A DNA stretch of 64,000 nucleotides. Origin: a gamma proteobacterium HIMB55 (GTDB taxonomy: Bacteria > Pseudomonadota > Gammaproteobacteria > Pseudomonadales > Halieaceae). The stretch's first letter is position 1. Every line of letters starts with the position of its first letter. Shown piece after piece: positions 44,932 to 55,295 of this stretch. Both the position numbers and the translations under genes were made by a program. The notes below the pieces were generated by a model. It was not told the DNA's origin. It saw nothing but the letters and a program-made list of their open reading frames with translations, and searched no databases. The stretch is from the NCBI GenBank assembly GCA_000227505.4, contig AGIF02000001.1, positions 1,942,035 through 2,006,034 on the forward strand, given 5' to 3'.

Positions 44932-46641
44932 ATGCGATTTTCACGATTTCCAATCTCAACCACCAAAGAAACACCTGCCGACGCCGAAGTAATTAGCCAC
45001 CAGTTGATGCTTCGTGCCGGGCTTATAAAGCGTATTGCTGCCGGGATTTACACTTGGATGCCGCTTGGTCTCAAAGTAGTGCGCAACGTCGAGCGGGTTG
45101 TTCGCGAAGAAATGGAAAACGCGGGTGCCGTTGAGCTATCCATGCCCGTGGTTCAGCCTGCTGAACTGTGGGAAGAGTCTGGTCGTTGGGAGCAATACGG
45201 CCCCGAACTTTGCCGACTCAAGGACCGACATGACCGCGACTTCTGCCTGGGTCCCACGCATGAGGAGGTGATCACCGACCTCGCAAAGACCGAGATCAAA
45301 AGCTACAAGCGACTCCCTGTGAACTTCTTTCAGATTCAGACCAAATTCCGAGATGAAATCAGGCCCCGGTTTGGTGTCATGCGTTCACGCGAATTTGTAA
45401 TGAAGGACGCCTATTCATTCCACGAGAACCAAGCATCGCTAGAAGAAACTTATTGGCGAATGCACGAAGCCTACTCCACGATCTTCGATCGATTAGGGCT
45501 CGACTACCGGCCCGTGGAAGCCGACACAGGGTCGATAGGCGGCAGTCACTCTCACGAATTTCATATGCTTGCCGATTCGGGCGAGGATGACATTGCCTTC
45601 TCAACTGAAAGCGATTTTGCGGCGAATGTTGAACTCGCCGAAGGTTTGATGCCCGCTGCGATTGAAGCGGAGGCTGCTGCGATTGAAATCTTCGACACAC
45701 CAAATGCAAAAACGATCGATGCGCTCGAGAAGCATTACGACGTTCCGGCAGCGAGTTCTATCAAGACATTGTTTGTTGAGGATGCAGAGGGGGCTCTTGT
45801 CGCGCTCGTTTTGCGCGGTGATCACCAACTCAACGAAATCAAGGCTGAAAAAATTGCTGGCATGAGCCAGCCATTGCGCATGGCGCAAGAGACAGCCGTG
45901 AAAAATGCGACGGGAGCTTCGTTCGGATCGCTTGGCCCCGTTGGCTTGGAGACCCGAGTCGTTGTGGATCGCGCAGCGTCAGTTCTTATCAATTTCGTTT
46001 GTGGCGCCAACGAGGACGACAAGCACTTTAGAAATGTGAACTGGGGTAGAGATGTCGAAAACTTCGAGGTAGCTGATCTACGCACTGTCTTAGCTGGCGA
46101 CCCAAGTCCCTGTGGCAAAGGTGTATTGGAAATTAAACGTGGCATCGAAGTGGGGCACATTTTCCAGCTGGGTACCAAGTATTCGGAAGCGATGAGTGCC
46201 AATGTTCTTGATCAGAATGGAAAGTCAGTACCTATGACCATGGGCTGCTATGGTATTGGTATCACGCGTATTGTAGCCGCCGCCATTGAGCAGAACCACG
46301 ACGACAACGGCATCATCTGGCCAAGCGCCATGGCGCCTTTTTCAGTTGTGCTTATTCCACTTGGCATGGATAAGTCGGAATTAGTGGCAACAGCCGCTGA
46401 GACAATGTACTCAGATTTGAAAGCGGCCGGCATCAACGTCGCGATGGATGATCGAAAAGAGCGCCCTGGCGTTAAGTTTGCCGATTGCGAGCTTATGGGC
46501 ATTCCTCTGCGCGTTACCATTGGCGAGCGATCGCTCAATGAGGGTGTGGTCGAAGTGCAGGGGCGACGCGATAGCGAGGCAACCAATGTTGCCGTTGAAT
46601 CTGCTATCGCCTTCGTAGCTGAGGCTGTATCTAACGGCTAA
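44932..46641 (+). CDS. proS: Prolyl-tRNA synthetase (bacterial type)
   Basis: ProRS charges tRNA-Pro. The 569-residue protein is the long bacterial form with an INS editing domain between motifs 2 and 3 (about residues 225-400). Motif 1/2 segments are visible as [20 protein letters not shown] and [20 protein letters not shown], followed by the C-terminal anticodon domain ([10 protein letters not shown] onward). AAGG lies upstream of the ATG. It is a monocistronic-looking gene, divergent from fmdB. Confidence 0.98.
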   Translation: MRFSRFPISTTKETPADAEVISHQLMLRAGLIKRIAAGIYTWMPLGLKVVRNVERVVREEMENAGAVELSMPVVQPAELWEESGRWEQYGPELCRLKDRHDRDFCLGPTHEEVITDLAKTEIKSYKRLPVNFFQIQTKFRDEIRPRFGVMRSREFVMKDAYSFHENQASLEETYWRMHEAYSTIFDRLGLDYRPVEADTGSIGGSHSHEFHMLADSGEDDIAFSTESDFAANVELAEGLMPAAIEAEAAAIEIFDTPNAKTIDALEKHYDVPAASSIKTLFVEDAEGALVALVLRGDHQLNEIKAEKIAGMSQPLRMAQETAVKNATGASFGSLGPVGLETRVVVDRAASVLINFVCGANEDDKHFRNVNWGRDVENFEVADLRTVLAGDPSPCGKGVLEIKRGIEVGHIFQLGTKYSEAMSANVLDQNGKSVPMTMGCYGIGITRIVAAAIEQNHDDNGIIWPSAMAPFSVVLIPLGMDKSELVATAAETMYSDLKAAGINVAMDDRKERPGVKFADCELMGIPLRVTIGERSLNEGVVEVQGRRDSEATNVAVESAIAFVAEAVSNG

Positions 46642-46688
46642 TGACAAGCATCGAAATCACGTCATGAGCTTGTGACGAAGTTGGCAAT

Positions 46689-46730
46689 CACTGAGACATT
46701 GGTTGACCCTAGGTGACAAAGATCTCAGTG
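46689..46730 (+). promoter_or_regulatory. Inverted repeat upstream of the LuxR-type gene
   Basis: CACTGAGA (46689-46696) and TCTCAGTG (46723-46730) form a perfect 8-bp inverted repeat with a 26-bp spacer, 27 bp before the start codon. It may be an operator, a leader hairpin or a weak proS terminator. There is no T tract. Confidence 0.35.
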
Positions 46731-46757
46731 TGAAGCTGCAACCAGAGGAGGACTCAC

Positions 46758-47594
46758 GTGAACGGTAATGCTTTTCAGCGCTGGAATAGCGATCTGGCAA
46801 ACGTCATTGCACACGTAGGCGACTCGATCTTCTTTCAGCAGGTTTTTGCAGCCATAGAAGCACAAGTGCCTGTGGCATATCCGCAAGCATGGCTCTACCA
46901 CAAGGATCTCCCCCCGCAGCTGCTCGACCATAAAATCCCAAAAGATGCCTACGGCTCGCAGGTCGATGAGTACTTAGAAGGCCCTTATCGCGAGGACCCG
47001 TTTTTCAAAATATCGCTCAGCGCACCCCGCAATAACTGCTATCGCCTTTCGCGGCTGGTCACCGGCGACTTTGAGCAAAGCAGTTACCATCGCGATTATT
47101 ACGCGAGCACAGGCACCGTCGACGAGGCGATTATTGTCACACGCCTTGCCGATGGTAGCGTTATCAATATCAGCTTGATGCGCCTGGAAAATCAGGGTGA
47201 ATTCAGTGAAGAGGAATACAACTGGCTTTACAGTGTTAGTCAGTGTCTTGCTGAGCTGATTGACTTACACACCCGCCGCGAAGAGTTTGTCGAGAGCAAC
47301 CTCTTGCAACCGGGAGTTGATCACCACATCCAGCAGGGCTACGAGAGCTTTGGAGCCAGTTACGTCAGCGAACGAGAGCAAGAGGTATTGGAGCTACTGC
47401 TTCGCGGTTATGGGGCCGACACAAGTGCCGAAAAACTCGATATTTCACTCGAGACGGTGCGGCGCCATCGCAAGTCCATCTATAAAAAGCTTGATGTAAA
47501 CAGTCAGGCAGATTTATTCGCGCTGTTCATCAACGTCATACCTTACGTCGCGAAAGCGAAAGGCGACGATCCACTCAAGGCATACATGGGCTAA
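46758..47594 (+). CDS. LuxR-family transcriptional regulator (solo)
   Basis: The C-terminal 65 residues are a clear LuxR/GerE-type helix-turn-helix: YVSEREQEVLELLLRGYGAD followed by LDISLETVRRHRKSIYKKL. The N-terminal 200 residues are a putative sensor domain that lacks the Trp/Tyr/Asp pattern of acyl-homoserine-lactone receptors, so the ligand is unknown. The GTG start has GAGGAGG upstream. It precedes a PuuA-like glutamine synthetase-family gene by 97 bp on the same strand, which suggests it controls that gene and perhaps senses an amine. No luxI gene is present. Confidence 0.87.
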   Translation: MNGNAFQRWNSDLANVIAHVGDSIFFQQVFAAIEAQVPVAYPQAWLYHKDLPPQLLDHKIPKDAYGSQVDEYLEGPYREDPFFKISLSAPRNNCYRLSRLVTGDFEQSSYHRDYYASTGTVDEAIIVTRLADGSVINISLMRLENQGEFSEEEYNWLYSVSQCLAELIDLHTRREEFVESNLLQPGVDHHIQQGYESFGASYVSEREQEVLELLLRGYGADTSAEKLDISLETVRRHRKSIYKKLDVNSQADLFALFINVIPYVAKAKGDDPLKAYMG

Positions 47595-47691
47595 CGATTA
47601 CCCAGCTAAGGTAACCCCTGCCCCACCTTGGGCATTGTCGTGAAAACGTCCACCCTTCACTGTTCGCTCTGATCAAAAACGAGCGCTATTT

Positions 47692-49032
47692 GTGTACACC
47701 ACGCGACAATTCCTAAACGCTTACCCCGACATCACGATGGTCGAGGCACTGATAACGGACTGCAACGGGATCGCCCGCGGTAAGTGGCTGCCTGTTCAAA
47801 AGCTTTCCACCATCGAAAAACAGGGGCTTAAGCTTCCCAAGTCAGCACTGGGGCTTGATGTGTGGGGACGGGATATCCCCGAACTTGCGCACGCAAATGG
47901 TGACATTGACGGCTATTGCCACTTAGTTGAAGGGTCTCTGAGACCCTTGCTCACCGAGCGGGGCGTCGATCAGGCGCAGGTCATATTGACCATGTCAGAT
48001 AAAGACGGCTCAGCCTTCATGGGCGACCCGAGACAAGTACTCAACGCATTAGTTGGCAGATTCACCGAGAAATCGCTCAAGCCCTGCATGGCGGTTGAGC
48101 TCGAATTTAGCTTACTACCGCGGCCCGAGACCAATGATTCAGTCGGCAGCGCATTGCGTGACCAAAATAGCTTAGGCGGCAACCTCTATGCGCTCAGCGA
48201 GCTCGATTATCACGCACCTCTTTTGGAGGCATTGCGGGTAGCGTTCGAAACGCAGGATTTGCCCTACGAAGGGATTATCAAAGAGTCTGCGCCCAGTCAG
48301 TTCGAAATTAATGTGGCGCACAGTGATGACGTGATGCTGTTGGCCGATCAAGTTATTCGCATGCAACGTACCATCCGAGCCGTGGCTGCACGACATGGCT
48401 TCATCGCGAGTTTTATGCCGAAGCCCATCGACGATGAAGCAGGTAATGGGCTTCACGTTCATTGCAGCCTCCTTGAGGAGAATGGCGTCAACGTATTTGA
48501 TAATGGCGAGGAAAGCGGCTCTGACCTGCTTCAGTATGCAGTCGCCGGCTGCTTGGAATTACTCCCTGCGTCGATGTTGTTATTCGCGCCCAGTTTCAAC
48601 GCCTACCGCCGCTTTCAGCCGGGCAACCACGCACCGACAGAAGCAACTTGGGGCTATGACAACAGGACGACCGCGCTCAGAATTCCAGAGAGCCCCGCGG
48701 CAGCACGCAGGATTGAACACCGTGTGGCGGGTGCGGACGCTAACCCGTATCTCGTTCTTGCGGCCGTACTCGCAGGCATCTGGCATGGCATCGAAAACAA
48801 GCTTACCCCGCCGTCAGCTATTGAGGGGAATGCATGGGATCAAGACATCGAGGCGCCCAAACTCGCCACAACAATGGATCAAGCGATCGACGTTTTCCGC
48901 AACGAAAACCAACTAGCGGACTATCTGAGCGAGGAATTTAAAACCCTCTTCCTGGCGACCAAGCAGCAAGAGTGGAATGAGTTTTCCAAGCGAGTCACTG
49001 AATTTGAACTGGAAACTTATTTGCGAATGTAG
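47692..49032 (+). CDS. Glutamine synthetase-family enzyme (PuuA-like)
   Basis: This 446-residue protein of the GS fold resembles gamma-glutamylputrescine synthetase and related gamma-glutamyl-amine ligases rather than GlnA. Segments seen are VELEFSLLPRP, PSQFEINVAHSDDV, NGLHVHCSLLEENG, NAYRRFQPGNHAPTEATWGYDNR and RIEHRVAGADANPYLVLAA. The GlnA adenylylation loop motif is not evident. The start is GTG. No puuBCDE partners are adjacent, so the amine substrate and pathway are open. Confidence 0.87.
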   Translation: MYTTRQFLNAYPDITMVEALITDCNGIARGKWLPVQKLSTIEKQGLKLPKSALGLDVWGRDIPELAHANGDIDGYCHLVEGSLRPLLTERGVDQAQVILTMSDKDGSAFMGDPRQVLNALVGRFTEKSLKPCMAVELEFSLLPRPETNDSVGSALRDQNSLGGNLYALSELDYHAPLLEALRVAFETQDLPYEGIIKESAPSQFEINVAHSDDVMLLADQVIRMQRTIRAVAARHGFIASFMPKPIDDEAGNGLHVHCSLLEENGVNVFDNGEESGSDLLQYAVAGCLELLPASMLLFAPSFNAYRRFQPGNHAPTEATWGYDNRTTALRIPESPAAARRIEHRVAGADANPYLVLAAVLAGIWHGIENKLTPPSAIEGNAWDQDIEAPKLATTMDQAIDVFRNENQLADYLSEEFKTLFLATKQQEWNEFSKRVTEFELETYLRM

Positions 49033-49067
49033 TTTGCTTTGCGCCTTCTACATGTAAGGACAAAGCC

Positions 49068-49547
49068 ATGCCAAGCGTATATGACTTCTCAGCCACATTA
49101 GCCAACGGCGATGAAACATCACTAGCCGACTTCAAAGGCCAAGTACTCCTGGTCGTAAACACCGCATCAAAGTGCGGGTTCACCCCGCAATATGAAGGTC
49201 TTGAGAAACTCTATACCGAGCACAAGGATGCAGGCTTTTCAGTCCTAGCGTTCCCCTGCAATCAATTCGGCTCACAAGAGCCTGGTAGCACTGAGGAAAT
49301 CGTTGAGTTTTGCGAAACTCGGTTCAGCACTAGCTTTCCTCTTTTTGAAAAAATCGAAGTGAATGGCGATGGCGCACACCCGCTCTATAAGCATCTGAAG
49401 TCAGAGATTAAGGGCATCATGGGGACTGAGCGTATTAAATGGAATTTCACTAAGTTTTTGATCAATCGCGACGGTGAGGTAGTAGCTCGATTTGGTTCGC
49501 AGAAAAAGCCAGCTGATATCGAAAAAGAAGTTAAGGCCTTACTCTGA
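49068..49547 (+). CDS. Glutathione peroxidase family protein
   Basis: This 159-residue thiol peroxidase reduces hydroperoxides, probably using thioredoxin or glutathione. The catalytic tetrad is visible: Cys in NTASKCGFTPQY (about residue 37), Gln in FPCNQFGSQEPG, Trp in IKWNFTKFLI and the nearby Asn. The active residue is Cys, not selenocysteine. No signal peptide is seen, so it is cytoplasmic. It lies 35 bp after the GS-like gene and may share its transcript. Confidence 0.94.
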   Translation: MPSVYDFSATLANGDETSLADFKGQVLLVVNTASKCGFTPQYEGLEKLYTEHKDAGFSVLAFPCNQFGSQEPGSTEEIVEFCETRFSTSFPLFEKIEVNGDGAHPLYKHLKSEIKGIMGTERIKWNFTKFLINRDGEVVARFGSQKKPADIEKEVKALL

Positions 49548-49615
49548 ACTCGCGAAAACGATAGACGCCGACTTAGGCCCAGTGTCCACAGAAGGGCGGG
49601 CGCCGCTCGCATGCC

Positions 49616-49634
49616 TCACGCTTGCGTGACTTTT
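49616..49634 (+). terminator. Weak terminator candidate after the glutathione peroxidase gene
   Basis: TCACG-CTTG-CGTGA is a short hairpin followed by CTTTT, between the convergent peroxidase and prfC genes. The short stem makes it uncertain. Confidence 0.35.
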
Positions 49635-49664
49635 AAACAGGGCAGGTGGTGCTGATTTTGGGCA

Positions 49665-51242
49665 TCAATGCTCGCGCGTTTCCCTGAAGCTGATATCTGG
49701 CCAGCGCTCTTGCATGAGATTCAAGTTCACGCGGGTTGGCGCTAAGTAAGTGAGGTATCCGCCACCGTCTTCCGACAAATGATCAGACGCTTTTTTGCGA
49801 AATTCTTCTAACTTGCGAGGATCTTCCGCATCCAGCCACCGGGCGGTGTAAATGCTGACCGGCTCGTAGATTGCGTCGACCTTGTACTCGTCCTTCAATC
49901 GGTGTGCCACGACATCAAACTGCAACTGACCCACCGCACCCACGATCAAGTCGGTGGAGTTGAGTGGAGAGAATACCTGTGTCGACCCCTCCTCCGATAA
50001 TTGCTGAAGACCCTTCTGCAAGGCTTTCATCTTCATAGGGTCGGACAGGCGAATCTTGCGGAAAAGTTCGGGCGCAAAGTGTGGGATACCCGTGAATTGG
50101 AGCGCCTCGCCGGAGGTGAATGTATCCCCTATTTGAATGGTGCCATGGTTGTGCAGACCGATAATGTCACCCGCCACTGCTGACTCTACCAACTCGCGCT
50201 CTCCGGCTTTAAACGAGACCGCATCAGCAATGCGAATATCTTTCTCGATGCGCACATGGCGCATCTTCATGCCCTTCTCATACCGACCGGAACAAACACG
50301 CACAAAGGCAATGCGATCTCTGTGCTTGGGATCCATGTTCGCCTGGATTTTGAAAACAAACCCAGAAAACGCAACTTCGGTAGGTGACACATCGCGTGAC
50401 TGTGTTGTCCGATGTTGGGGTTTCGGCGCCCATTCAACAAAATCATCGAGCATTTCGCGAACGCCGAAATTACCAAGTGCCGTTCCAAAAAAGACGGGTG
50501 TTTGTTGCCCGGCAAGATAGCGGTCCTTGTCAAACTCATGACTAGCGCCTCGGACCAGTTCGATTTCATCGCAAAAATCGTCGTACTCATCATCGAGGAG
50601 CGCCCGTGCTTCATCCGAATCCAGCCCCTGAATTCGCTTATCGGGCGGCAATACCTGCCCGTTCCCCTGTTCAAAACAATGAATGGTATCGGTGTAGAGG
50701 TTATAAACGCCCTTGAAGAACTTCCCCATTCCAATTGGCCAATTGATGGGCGCCGCCTCAATTTTTAATACGTCCTCAATTTCATCAAGAAGCTCGATGG
50801 CATCGCGAATATCACGATCCAACTTGTTCACAAAGCCAATGATCGGGGTATCGCGCAATCGACAGACGTTCATCAACTTAATGGTTCGATCTTCCACGCC
50901 CTTCGCGCCATCAACCACCATGAGCGCTGAGTCGACCGCAGTCAGTGTGCGATACGTATCCTCAGAGAAATCCTCGTGCCCCGGGGTATCTAAAAGATTG
51001 ACCGTGCGCTCTTTGTAGGGAAACTGCATGACCGACGAGGTGACGGAGATACCGCGCTCTTGCTCCATGGCCATCCAGTCAGATGTAGCGTGAGGACCGC
51101 GCTTTCCCTTAACGGAACCCGCGACCTGAATAGCGGAACCAAGCAACAACAGCTTCTCGGTAATCGTAGTCTTACCCGCATCTGGGTGCGAGATAATGGC
51201 GAAAGTTCGACGCGCATTAATGGCGTTTGCGGTGTCTGACAT
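49665..51242 (-). CDS. prfC: Peptide chain release factor 3
   Basis: RF3 is the GTPase that removes RF1/RF2 from the ribosome after peptide release. The 525-residue protein has the G1 motif [10 protein letters not shown]3 [17 protein letters not shown]4 NKLDRD and the RF3-typical [19 protein letters not shown] switch region. GAGGAG precedes the ATG. It follows lipB by about 50 bp on the same strand, in the place where lipA is often found. Confidence 0.97.
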   Translation of the reverse strand: MSDTANAINARRTFAIISHPDAGKTTITEKLLLLGSAIQVAGSVKGKRGPHATSDWMAMEQERGISVTSSVMQFPYKERTVNLLDTPGHEDFSEDTYRTLTAVDSALMVVDGAKGVEDRTIKLMNVCRLRDTPIIGFVNKLDRDIRDAIELLDEIEDVLKIEAAPINWPIGMGKFFKGVYNLYTDTIHCFEQGNGQVLPPDKRIQGLDSDEARALLDDEYDDFCDEIELVRGASHEFDKDRYLAGQQTPVFFGTALGNFGVREMLDDFVEWAPKPQHRTTQSRDVSPTEVAFSGFVFKIQANMDPKHRDRIAFVRVCSGRYEKGMKMRHVRIEKDIRIADAVSFKAGERELVESAVAGDIIGLHNHGTIQIGDTFTSGEALQFTGIPHFAPELFRKIRLSDPMKMKALQKGLQQLSEEGSTQVFSPLNSTDLIVGAVGQLQFDVVAHRLKDEYKVDAIYEPVSIYTARWLDAEDPRKLEEFRKKASDHLSEDGGGYLTYLAPTRVNLNLMQERWPDISFRETREH

Positions 51243-51291
51243 GGCTCCTCCGTTGGCGCGTCGGATTATGCCAGCTTCAGACTAGGAGTGT

Positions 51292-51903
51292 TCAGCGCAG
51301 AGGGAGTTTTGACTGTAAATGCTTCACTAACTGGCCTGCAGCCTGAGCCTGCCCCGGACAGTTGTCACCCAAAAGACGCGCGAGGGAGGTCACTTGAAGC
51401 CCCGCATAGCCACAGGGGTTAATGCGACCGAAGTGTTCCAAATCCGGATCTATGTTCAGCGAGAGCCCGTGATAACTACAACCGCGACTGATCTTCAGTC
51501 CAAGCGCTGCGATTTTCTCACCGTCGACATACACACCCGGCGCTTTGGGGTCGGCCACTGCCTGAATATCCAGCGCCGAAAGATAATCAATGATTGCCGT
51601 CTCAATTGCCGTCACAAGGTCACGCACTCCAAGTTTTGCTCGGCGAATATCGCACAACACGTAGATTACGATTTGGCCCGGCCCGTGATAGGTCACCTGA
51701 CCGCCGCGATCCGTTTGAATAACCTCGATATCACCGGGAGCGAGCAGGTGCTCTGCCTTTCCCGCTATGCCCTGCGTAAAAACAGGCGGATGTTCGAGCA
51801 CCCAGAGCTCGTCAGGTGTATCGGCACCTCGAGCTTTGGTGAACGCCTTCATAGCATCAACTGTCGTGAGATAGGGTACTTGCCCTAATTCCCTGACATG
51901 CAT
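51292..51903 (-). CDS. lipB: Octanoyl-(ACP) protein transferase LipB
   Basis: LipB moves octanoyl groups from acyl carrier protein to lipoyl domains, the first step of lipoate synthesis. Seen are [18 protein letters not shown], the catalytic Lys in [14 protein letters not shown] and the catalytic Cys in NPCGYAG. I use the ATG at MHVRELG (203 residues), four bases after the ybeD stop; longer in-frame starts would lie inside ybeD. lipA is not adjacent in this window. Confidence 0.93.
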   Translation of the reverse strand: MHVRELGQVPYLTTVDAMKAFTKARGADTPDELWVLEHPPVFTQGIAGKAEHLLAPGDIEVIQTDRGGQVTYHGPGQIVIYVLCDIRRAKLGVRDLVTAIETAIIDYLSALDIQAVADPKAPGVYVDGEKIAALGLKISRGCSYHGLSLNIDPDLEHFGRINPCGYAGLQVTSLARLLGDNCPGQAQAAGQLVKHLQSKLPLR

Positions 51904-51907
51904 GCGA

Positions 51908-52177
51908 TCAAATAACCATGGACACGCGGCCCGACGCGACGAGCTCGGCATGCAGAGCTGAGAGCTGATCTTCACCCGTGGCAATGATGGTGAACGTTAT
52001 CGAGTCAAATGTGCCCGATCGGCTACTCTTGGTCACGATATCGGCGTCGGTCAATTCCGGCGCGTGACGCTCGACAATTGTGCGAATCGCCGAGGCATAG
52101 TCAGGCGTGGCTCGCCCAACCACTTTAACCGGATAGCTACAGGGAAATTCAATTTTGGGGGCTTCGGGCTCGGTCAC
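51908..52177 (-). CDS. ybeD: YbeD/DUF493 family protein
   Basis: This small cytoplasmic protein of the YbeD family (89 residues) has an ACT-like fold, placed between dacA and lipB as in E. coli. Typical segments are [26 protein letters not shown] and the C-terminal [12 protein letters not shown]. The function is unknown; the position suggests a link to lipoate metabolism or its control. The start is GTG. It lies three bases after dacA. Confidence 0.9.
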   Translation of the reverse strand: MTEPEAPKIEFPCSYPVKVVGRATPDYASAIRTIVERHAPELTDADIVTKSSRSGTFDSITFTIIATGEDQLSALHAELVASGRVSMVI

Positions 52178-52180
52178 GTC

Positions 52181-53341
52181 TCAGCCTACAAGATTTTGAA
52201 ACCAGAGAATCAATGCATCGATAAGGCGCTTGAAGAAGCCTCCGCTTTCAACGTCATCGAGCACCAAAAGGGGGGTTTCGAGAAGCACTTCACCATCGCG
52301 CTTCACGGTCACAAGACCGATCTCGTCGCCACGCAAGAGCGGCGCCTCTAGCTGCTCGTTAACGCTAACCTCGATGGTTGCCTCAGTGCGCTCACGCGGC
52401 ACCGTCAAAACAACGGACTCGAGCACACCGCCGTGAACCGTTTCTTTAGTGCCTTTCCATACCTTGGGCTCTGCCAAGGTTACCTCGGCAGAGAGCGGTC
52501 GTAGATTTTGGAAAAAGCGGAATCCGTAATTGAGCAAACTCGCATTTTCCGAAGTTCGGGTCCGTCGCGTGGCACTTCCGAGCACTACCGACACCAAGCG
52601 CATATCATCTCGCTTTGCGGAGGCGACGAGGCCATAGCCCGCCTCACTGGTATAGCCCGTTTTTAAGCCATCCACGGTGCTATCAGTTCTTAATAATCCG
52701 TTGCGGTTGTATTGCTTTATACCGTTATAGGTAAAGCTCTTTTCTTTATATATTTTGTAGTGCTCTGGGTGGTTATTAATGAGTGCAACCGAGAGCTTAG
52801 CGAGATCTCTCGCCGTCGTTCGATGCTCTGGATGCGGCAGCCCATGGGGATTTCGATAGGTCGTATTATCCAGGCCAAGATCTGCAGCGATTTGGTTCAT
52901 GACATCGACAAAGCTCGATTCTGTCCCCGCCAGATGTTCTGCCACGGCAACCGAGGCATCATTGCCCGAGGAGATCACAACACCGCGCTCAAGGTCTCCT
53001 AAACTCACAGGCTTTCCCGGCTCGATCCACATCAAGGAAGACCCCTGAAACGTTGGGTTTTGTGACCATGCATTGCGGCTGACTGTAATGATATCGTCCA
53101 GCGATGCACGGCCTGAATCGACTTCTTCCGCCAACACATATGAGGTCATGATCTTTGTCAGGCTAGCGGGAGGTAGTGAGAGATCTCCTTGATAGTCAAC
53201 AAGTACCTGCCCCGTCGTTGCGTCGATCAAGAAATACGCATCGGCCGGAAGTTTCGGCGCTGGGGGAACCGCGGCGATGACTGAGCTATTTAACCCAATG
53301 CAACACAGAACTAATAACCGCCCCAAACGACTCAACCGCAT
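52181..53341 (-). CDS. dacA: D-alanyl-D-alanine carboxypeptidase (PBP5/6 family)
   Basis: DacA trims the terminal D-Ala of peptidoglycan stem peptides in the periplasm. After a signal peptide (cleavage near SVIAAVPP), the S-x-x-K motif is in PASLTKIMTSYVL, the S-x-N in VISSGNDASVAVAEH and K-T-G in LKTGYTSEAGYGL. A C-terminal amphipathic helix (GGFFKRLIDALILWFQNLVG) serves as membrane anchor. I choose the ATG preceded by AAGGTAGGG (386 residues); an ATG six codons upstream is the alternative. Confidence 0.95.
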   Translation of the reverse strand: MRLSRLGRLLVLCCIGLNSSVIAAVPPAPKLPADAYFLIDATTGQVLVDYQGDLSLPPASLTKIMTSYVLAEEVDSGRASLDDIITVSRNAWSQNPTFQGSSLMWIEPGKPVSLGDLERGVVISSGNDASVAVAEHLAGTESSFVDVMNQIAADLGLDNTTYRNPHGLPHPEHRTTARDLAKLSVALINNHPEHYKIYKEKSFTYNGIKQYNRNGLLRTDSTVDGLKTGYTSEAGYGLVASAKRDDMRLVSVVLGSATRRTRTSENASLLNYGFRFFQNLRPLSAEVTLAEPKVWKGTKETVHGGVLESVVLTVPRERTEATIEVSVNEQLEAPLLRGDEIGLVTVKRDGEVLLETPLLVLDDVESGGFFKRLIDALILWFQNLVG

Positions 53342-53408
53342 CACTTTCCCTACCTTCATAAACGCACCATATTGCGGCGCTAGTGTATCAATTCAAGGAG
53401 ACAATAGC

Positions 53409-54194
53409 TCAAGGCAATCGTTGCCCTTCTGGAAATCCATTGTCACGTAGCTGCATCTGGATACGGTCGAGTTGTTTGGTGCTGTCTGCACCCTCAACTG
53501 GCCCCAATCGCACCCTGTAAACTGTTCTTTGGTCCGAAGATAATACTTCGGAGACATCGACCGGTATCGCAGACCCCACCAACTCTCTCACCGCTTCAGC
53601 CAGCCCCTCAGCCGAGCTCCTTTGTTCGTAAGCGCCTAATTGCAATTGCCGGTAAATCGTAGGCTCAGTAGTTCGCCAGTCATCCGTCCCAGATACATCA
53701 ATGTACTCAAGACGAACACGCGTGGTGCCCTGATCCGCAAACCCCAGGCGAACCGCCACCCCGTAAGATACGTCAATCAATCTGTCATCAACGAACGGTC
53801 CTCGATCATTTACCCGAACAATCATCGATGAATTGTTTTCTAGATTGGTCACTCGCACGAAGCTCGGAAGCGGCAGCGATTTGTGAGCGGCGGTCGCCTT
53901 GTAAACATCAAACACCTCGCCGTTTGAGGTGAGCCTGCCTTGGAACTTCATGCCATACCATGAGGCAATGCCCTCCTCGCTGTAGCCTTTAGCAGAGGGC
54001 ATCACAGTGTATTGTCTCCCAAAAACACTGTAGGGGCTCTTATTACCCATTCGCGACACAGGGTCAGCCGAGGGCACCGCCTCGATGACAGCCGCTGGAG
54101 ATACCGGCGGCGGCTCGTAATCCACAGCACTGGGCTTGGTGCCTGTGCAACCCGCAAGGATCGCAAGTCCTAGAATTGCCCCGAGGAGCCTCAC
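53409..54194 (-). CDS. rlpA: Septal ring lytic transglycosylase RlpA
   Basis: RlpA is an outer-membrane lipoprotein that cleaves denuded glycan strands at the septum. Features are the lipobox ILAGC, the double-psi beta-barrel with EGIASWYGMKFQGRLTSNGE and VRVNDRGPFVDDRLID (catalytic Asp), and a C-terminal SPOR domain starting about YRQLQLGAYEQ. The start is GTG, overlapping the mltB stop (GTGA). It lies between mltB and dacA, the usual order. Confidence 0.94.
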   Translation of the reverse strand: MRLLGAILGLAILAGCTGTKPSAVDYEPPPVSPAAVIEAVPSADPVSRMGNKSPYSVFGRQYTVMPSAKGYSEEGIASWYGMKFQGRLTSNGEVFDVYKATAAHKSLPLPSFVRVTNLENNSSMIVRVNDRGPFVDDRLIDVSYGVAVRLGFADQGTTRVRLEYIDVSGTDDWRTTEPTIYRQLQLGAYEQRSSAEGLAEAVRELVGSAIPVDVSEVLSSDQRTVYRVRLGPVEGADSTKQLDRIQMQLRDNGFPEGQRLP

Positions 54195-55171
54195 AGCATT
54201 TGTGCTCTCAGGTCTTGGCTCAACTGATAAACGGCCATTGCATACATGGCGCTGTGGTTGTAGCGAGTGATGACATAAAAGTTATGCAGCCCCAGCCAGT
54301 ATTCATCGCCAGCTTTACCTTCGAATTTTATAGGTGTGGCTTTTGCGCTCGTTGGAACGTTATCGCGCGAGGTCAAACCCAAGGTTGAGAGTTGCGCAAT
54401 TGTCTTCTTTGGTTTCAAGCCACCCTCGAATACGGATGCGTCACCGTTGAAGTCAGCGGCAGCTATAACGTCGCCACCCGGCCGCCAGCCGTGTGCGACG
54501 AAATAGTTGGCCACACTCATCACCGCATCGTTAGGATTCGTCCAAATATCGATAACACCATCACCCTCAAAATCTTTGGCATACGCGGTGTAGCTCGAGG
54601 GCATAAACTGCCCTAGCCCCATGGCACCAGCATAGGATCCCTTCATGTCAGTCAGTGGCAGTCCAGACTCGTAAGCCAGTGCTAAAAACACCTCTAACTC
54701 TTTTGTAAAGAAGGGAGATCTTCTGGGGTAATCAAACGCTAGCGTAGTCAACGCATCGATCACTCGATATCCACCAGTAATCCTTCCGTAATAGGTTTCC
54801 ACACCAATAATGGCGACGATGATCTCCGATGGAACCCCTGTCTCAGCGCTAACACGATCTAGCGCATCACGATTCTCGCGCCAAAATTTGATGCCTTCCC
54901 GAGTTCGGCGCTCAGTAAGAAAAATATCCTGATATTCGGACCAGGGCTTACTCTTCTCAGCAGGGCGAGAAATCGCTTTTAGGATACTCTGTTGCTTCGT
55001 GGCCTCAGACAAGGCGCCTTCGAGCCAGTCGCGATCAACGCCTTTTGCCGCAACACGCTCGATTAATGCTGCGGCATTTGGATGGTCACGGTAATCTGCG
55101 CTCGCGCCCAGCGAACCGAACAAAAACACACAAGTAACTGCACCCCTAAACCAGCTGTTCTTCGTTTGCAC
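54191..55171 (-). CDS. mltB: Lytic murein transglycosylase B
   Basis: MltB cleaves glycan strands of peptidoglycan, leaving 1,6-anhydro ends. The catalytic Glu is in AIIGVETYYGRITGGYRVID, and the family block AGAMGLGQFMPSSYTAYAKD follows, with an EF-hand-like DFEGDGVIDIW. I start at the GTG with AGAGG eight bases upstream (326 residues, signal peptide ending LGASA). A longer GTG start eight codons earlier has no ribosome site. There is no lipobox, so it may be soluble in the periplasm rather than a lipoprotein. Confidence 0.92.
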   Translation of the reverse strand: MQTKNSWFRGAVTCVFLFGSLGASADYRDHPNAAALIERVAAKGVDRDWLEGALSEATKQQSILKAISRPAEKSKPWSEYQDIFLTERRTREGIKFWRENRDALDRVSAETGVPSEIIVAIIGVETYYGRITGGYRVIDALTTLAFDYPRRSPFFTKELEVFLALAYESGLPLTDMKGSYAGAMGLGQFMPSSYTAYAKDFEGDGVIDIWTNPNDAVMSVANYFVAHGWRPGGDVIAAADFNGDASVFEGGLKPKKTIAQLSTLGLTSRDNVPTSAKATPIKFEGKAGDEYWLGLHNFYVITRYNHSAMYAMAVYQLSQDLRAQML

Positions 55172-55295
55172 TCGTAATCCTCTGTATATCGTCACTTACA
55201 TCTCTCGATTTACTACTGCCTCACCGGCAGCTTCTTAACAACAAATAAGCTAAAGACCTATTAGTCGAGTCATATCTAGCCTGAAATCAAACGCC

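Noticed and set aside
46758-47594. Acyl-homoserine-lactone receptor of a quorum-sensing system
   Set aside because: The N-terminal domain lacks the usual ligand-pocket residues and no luxI-type gene is present.
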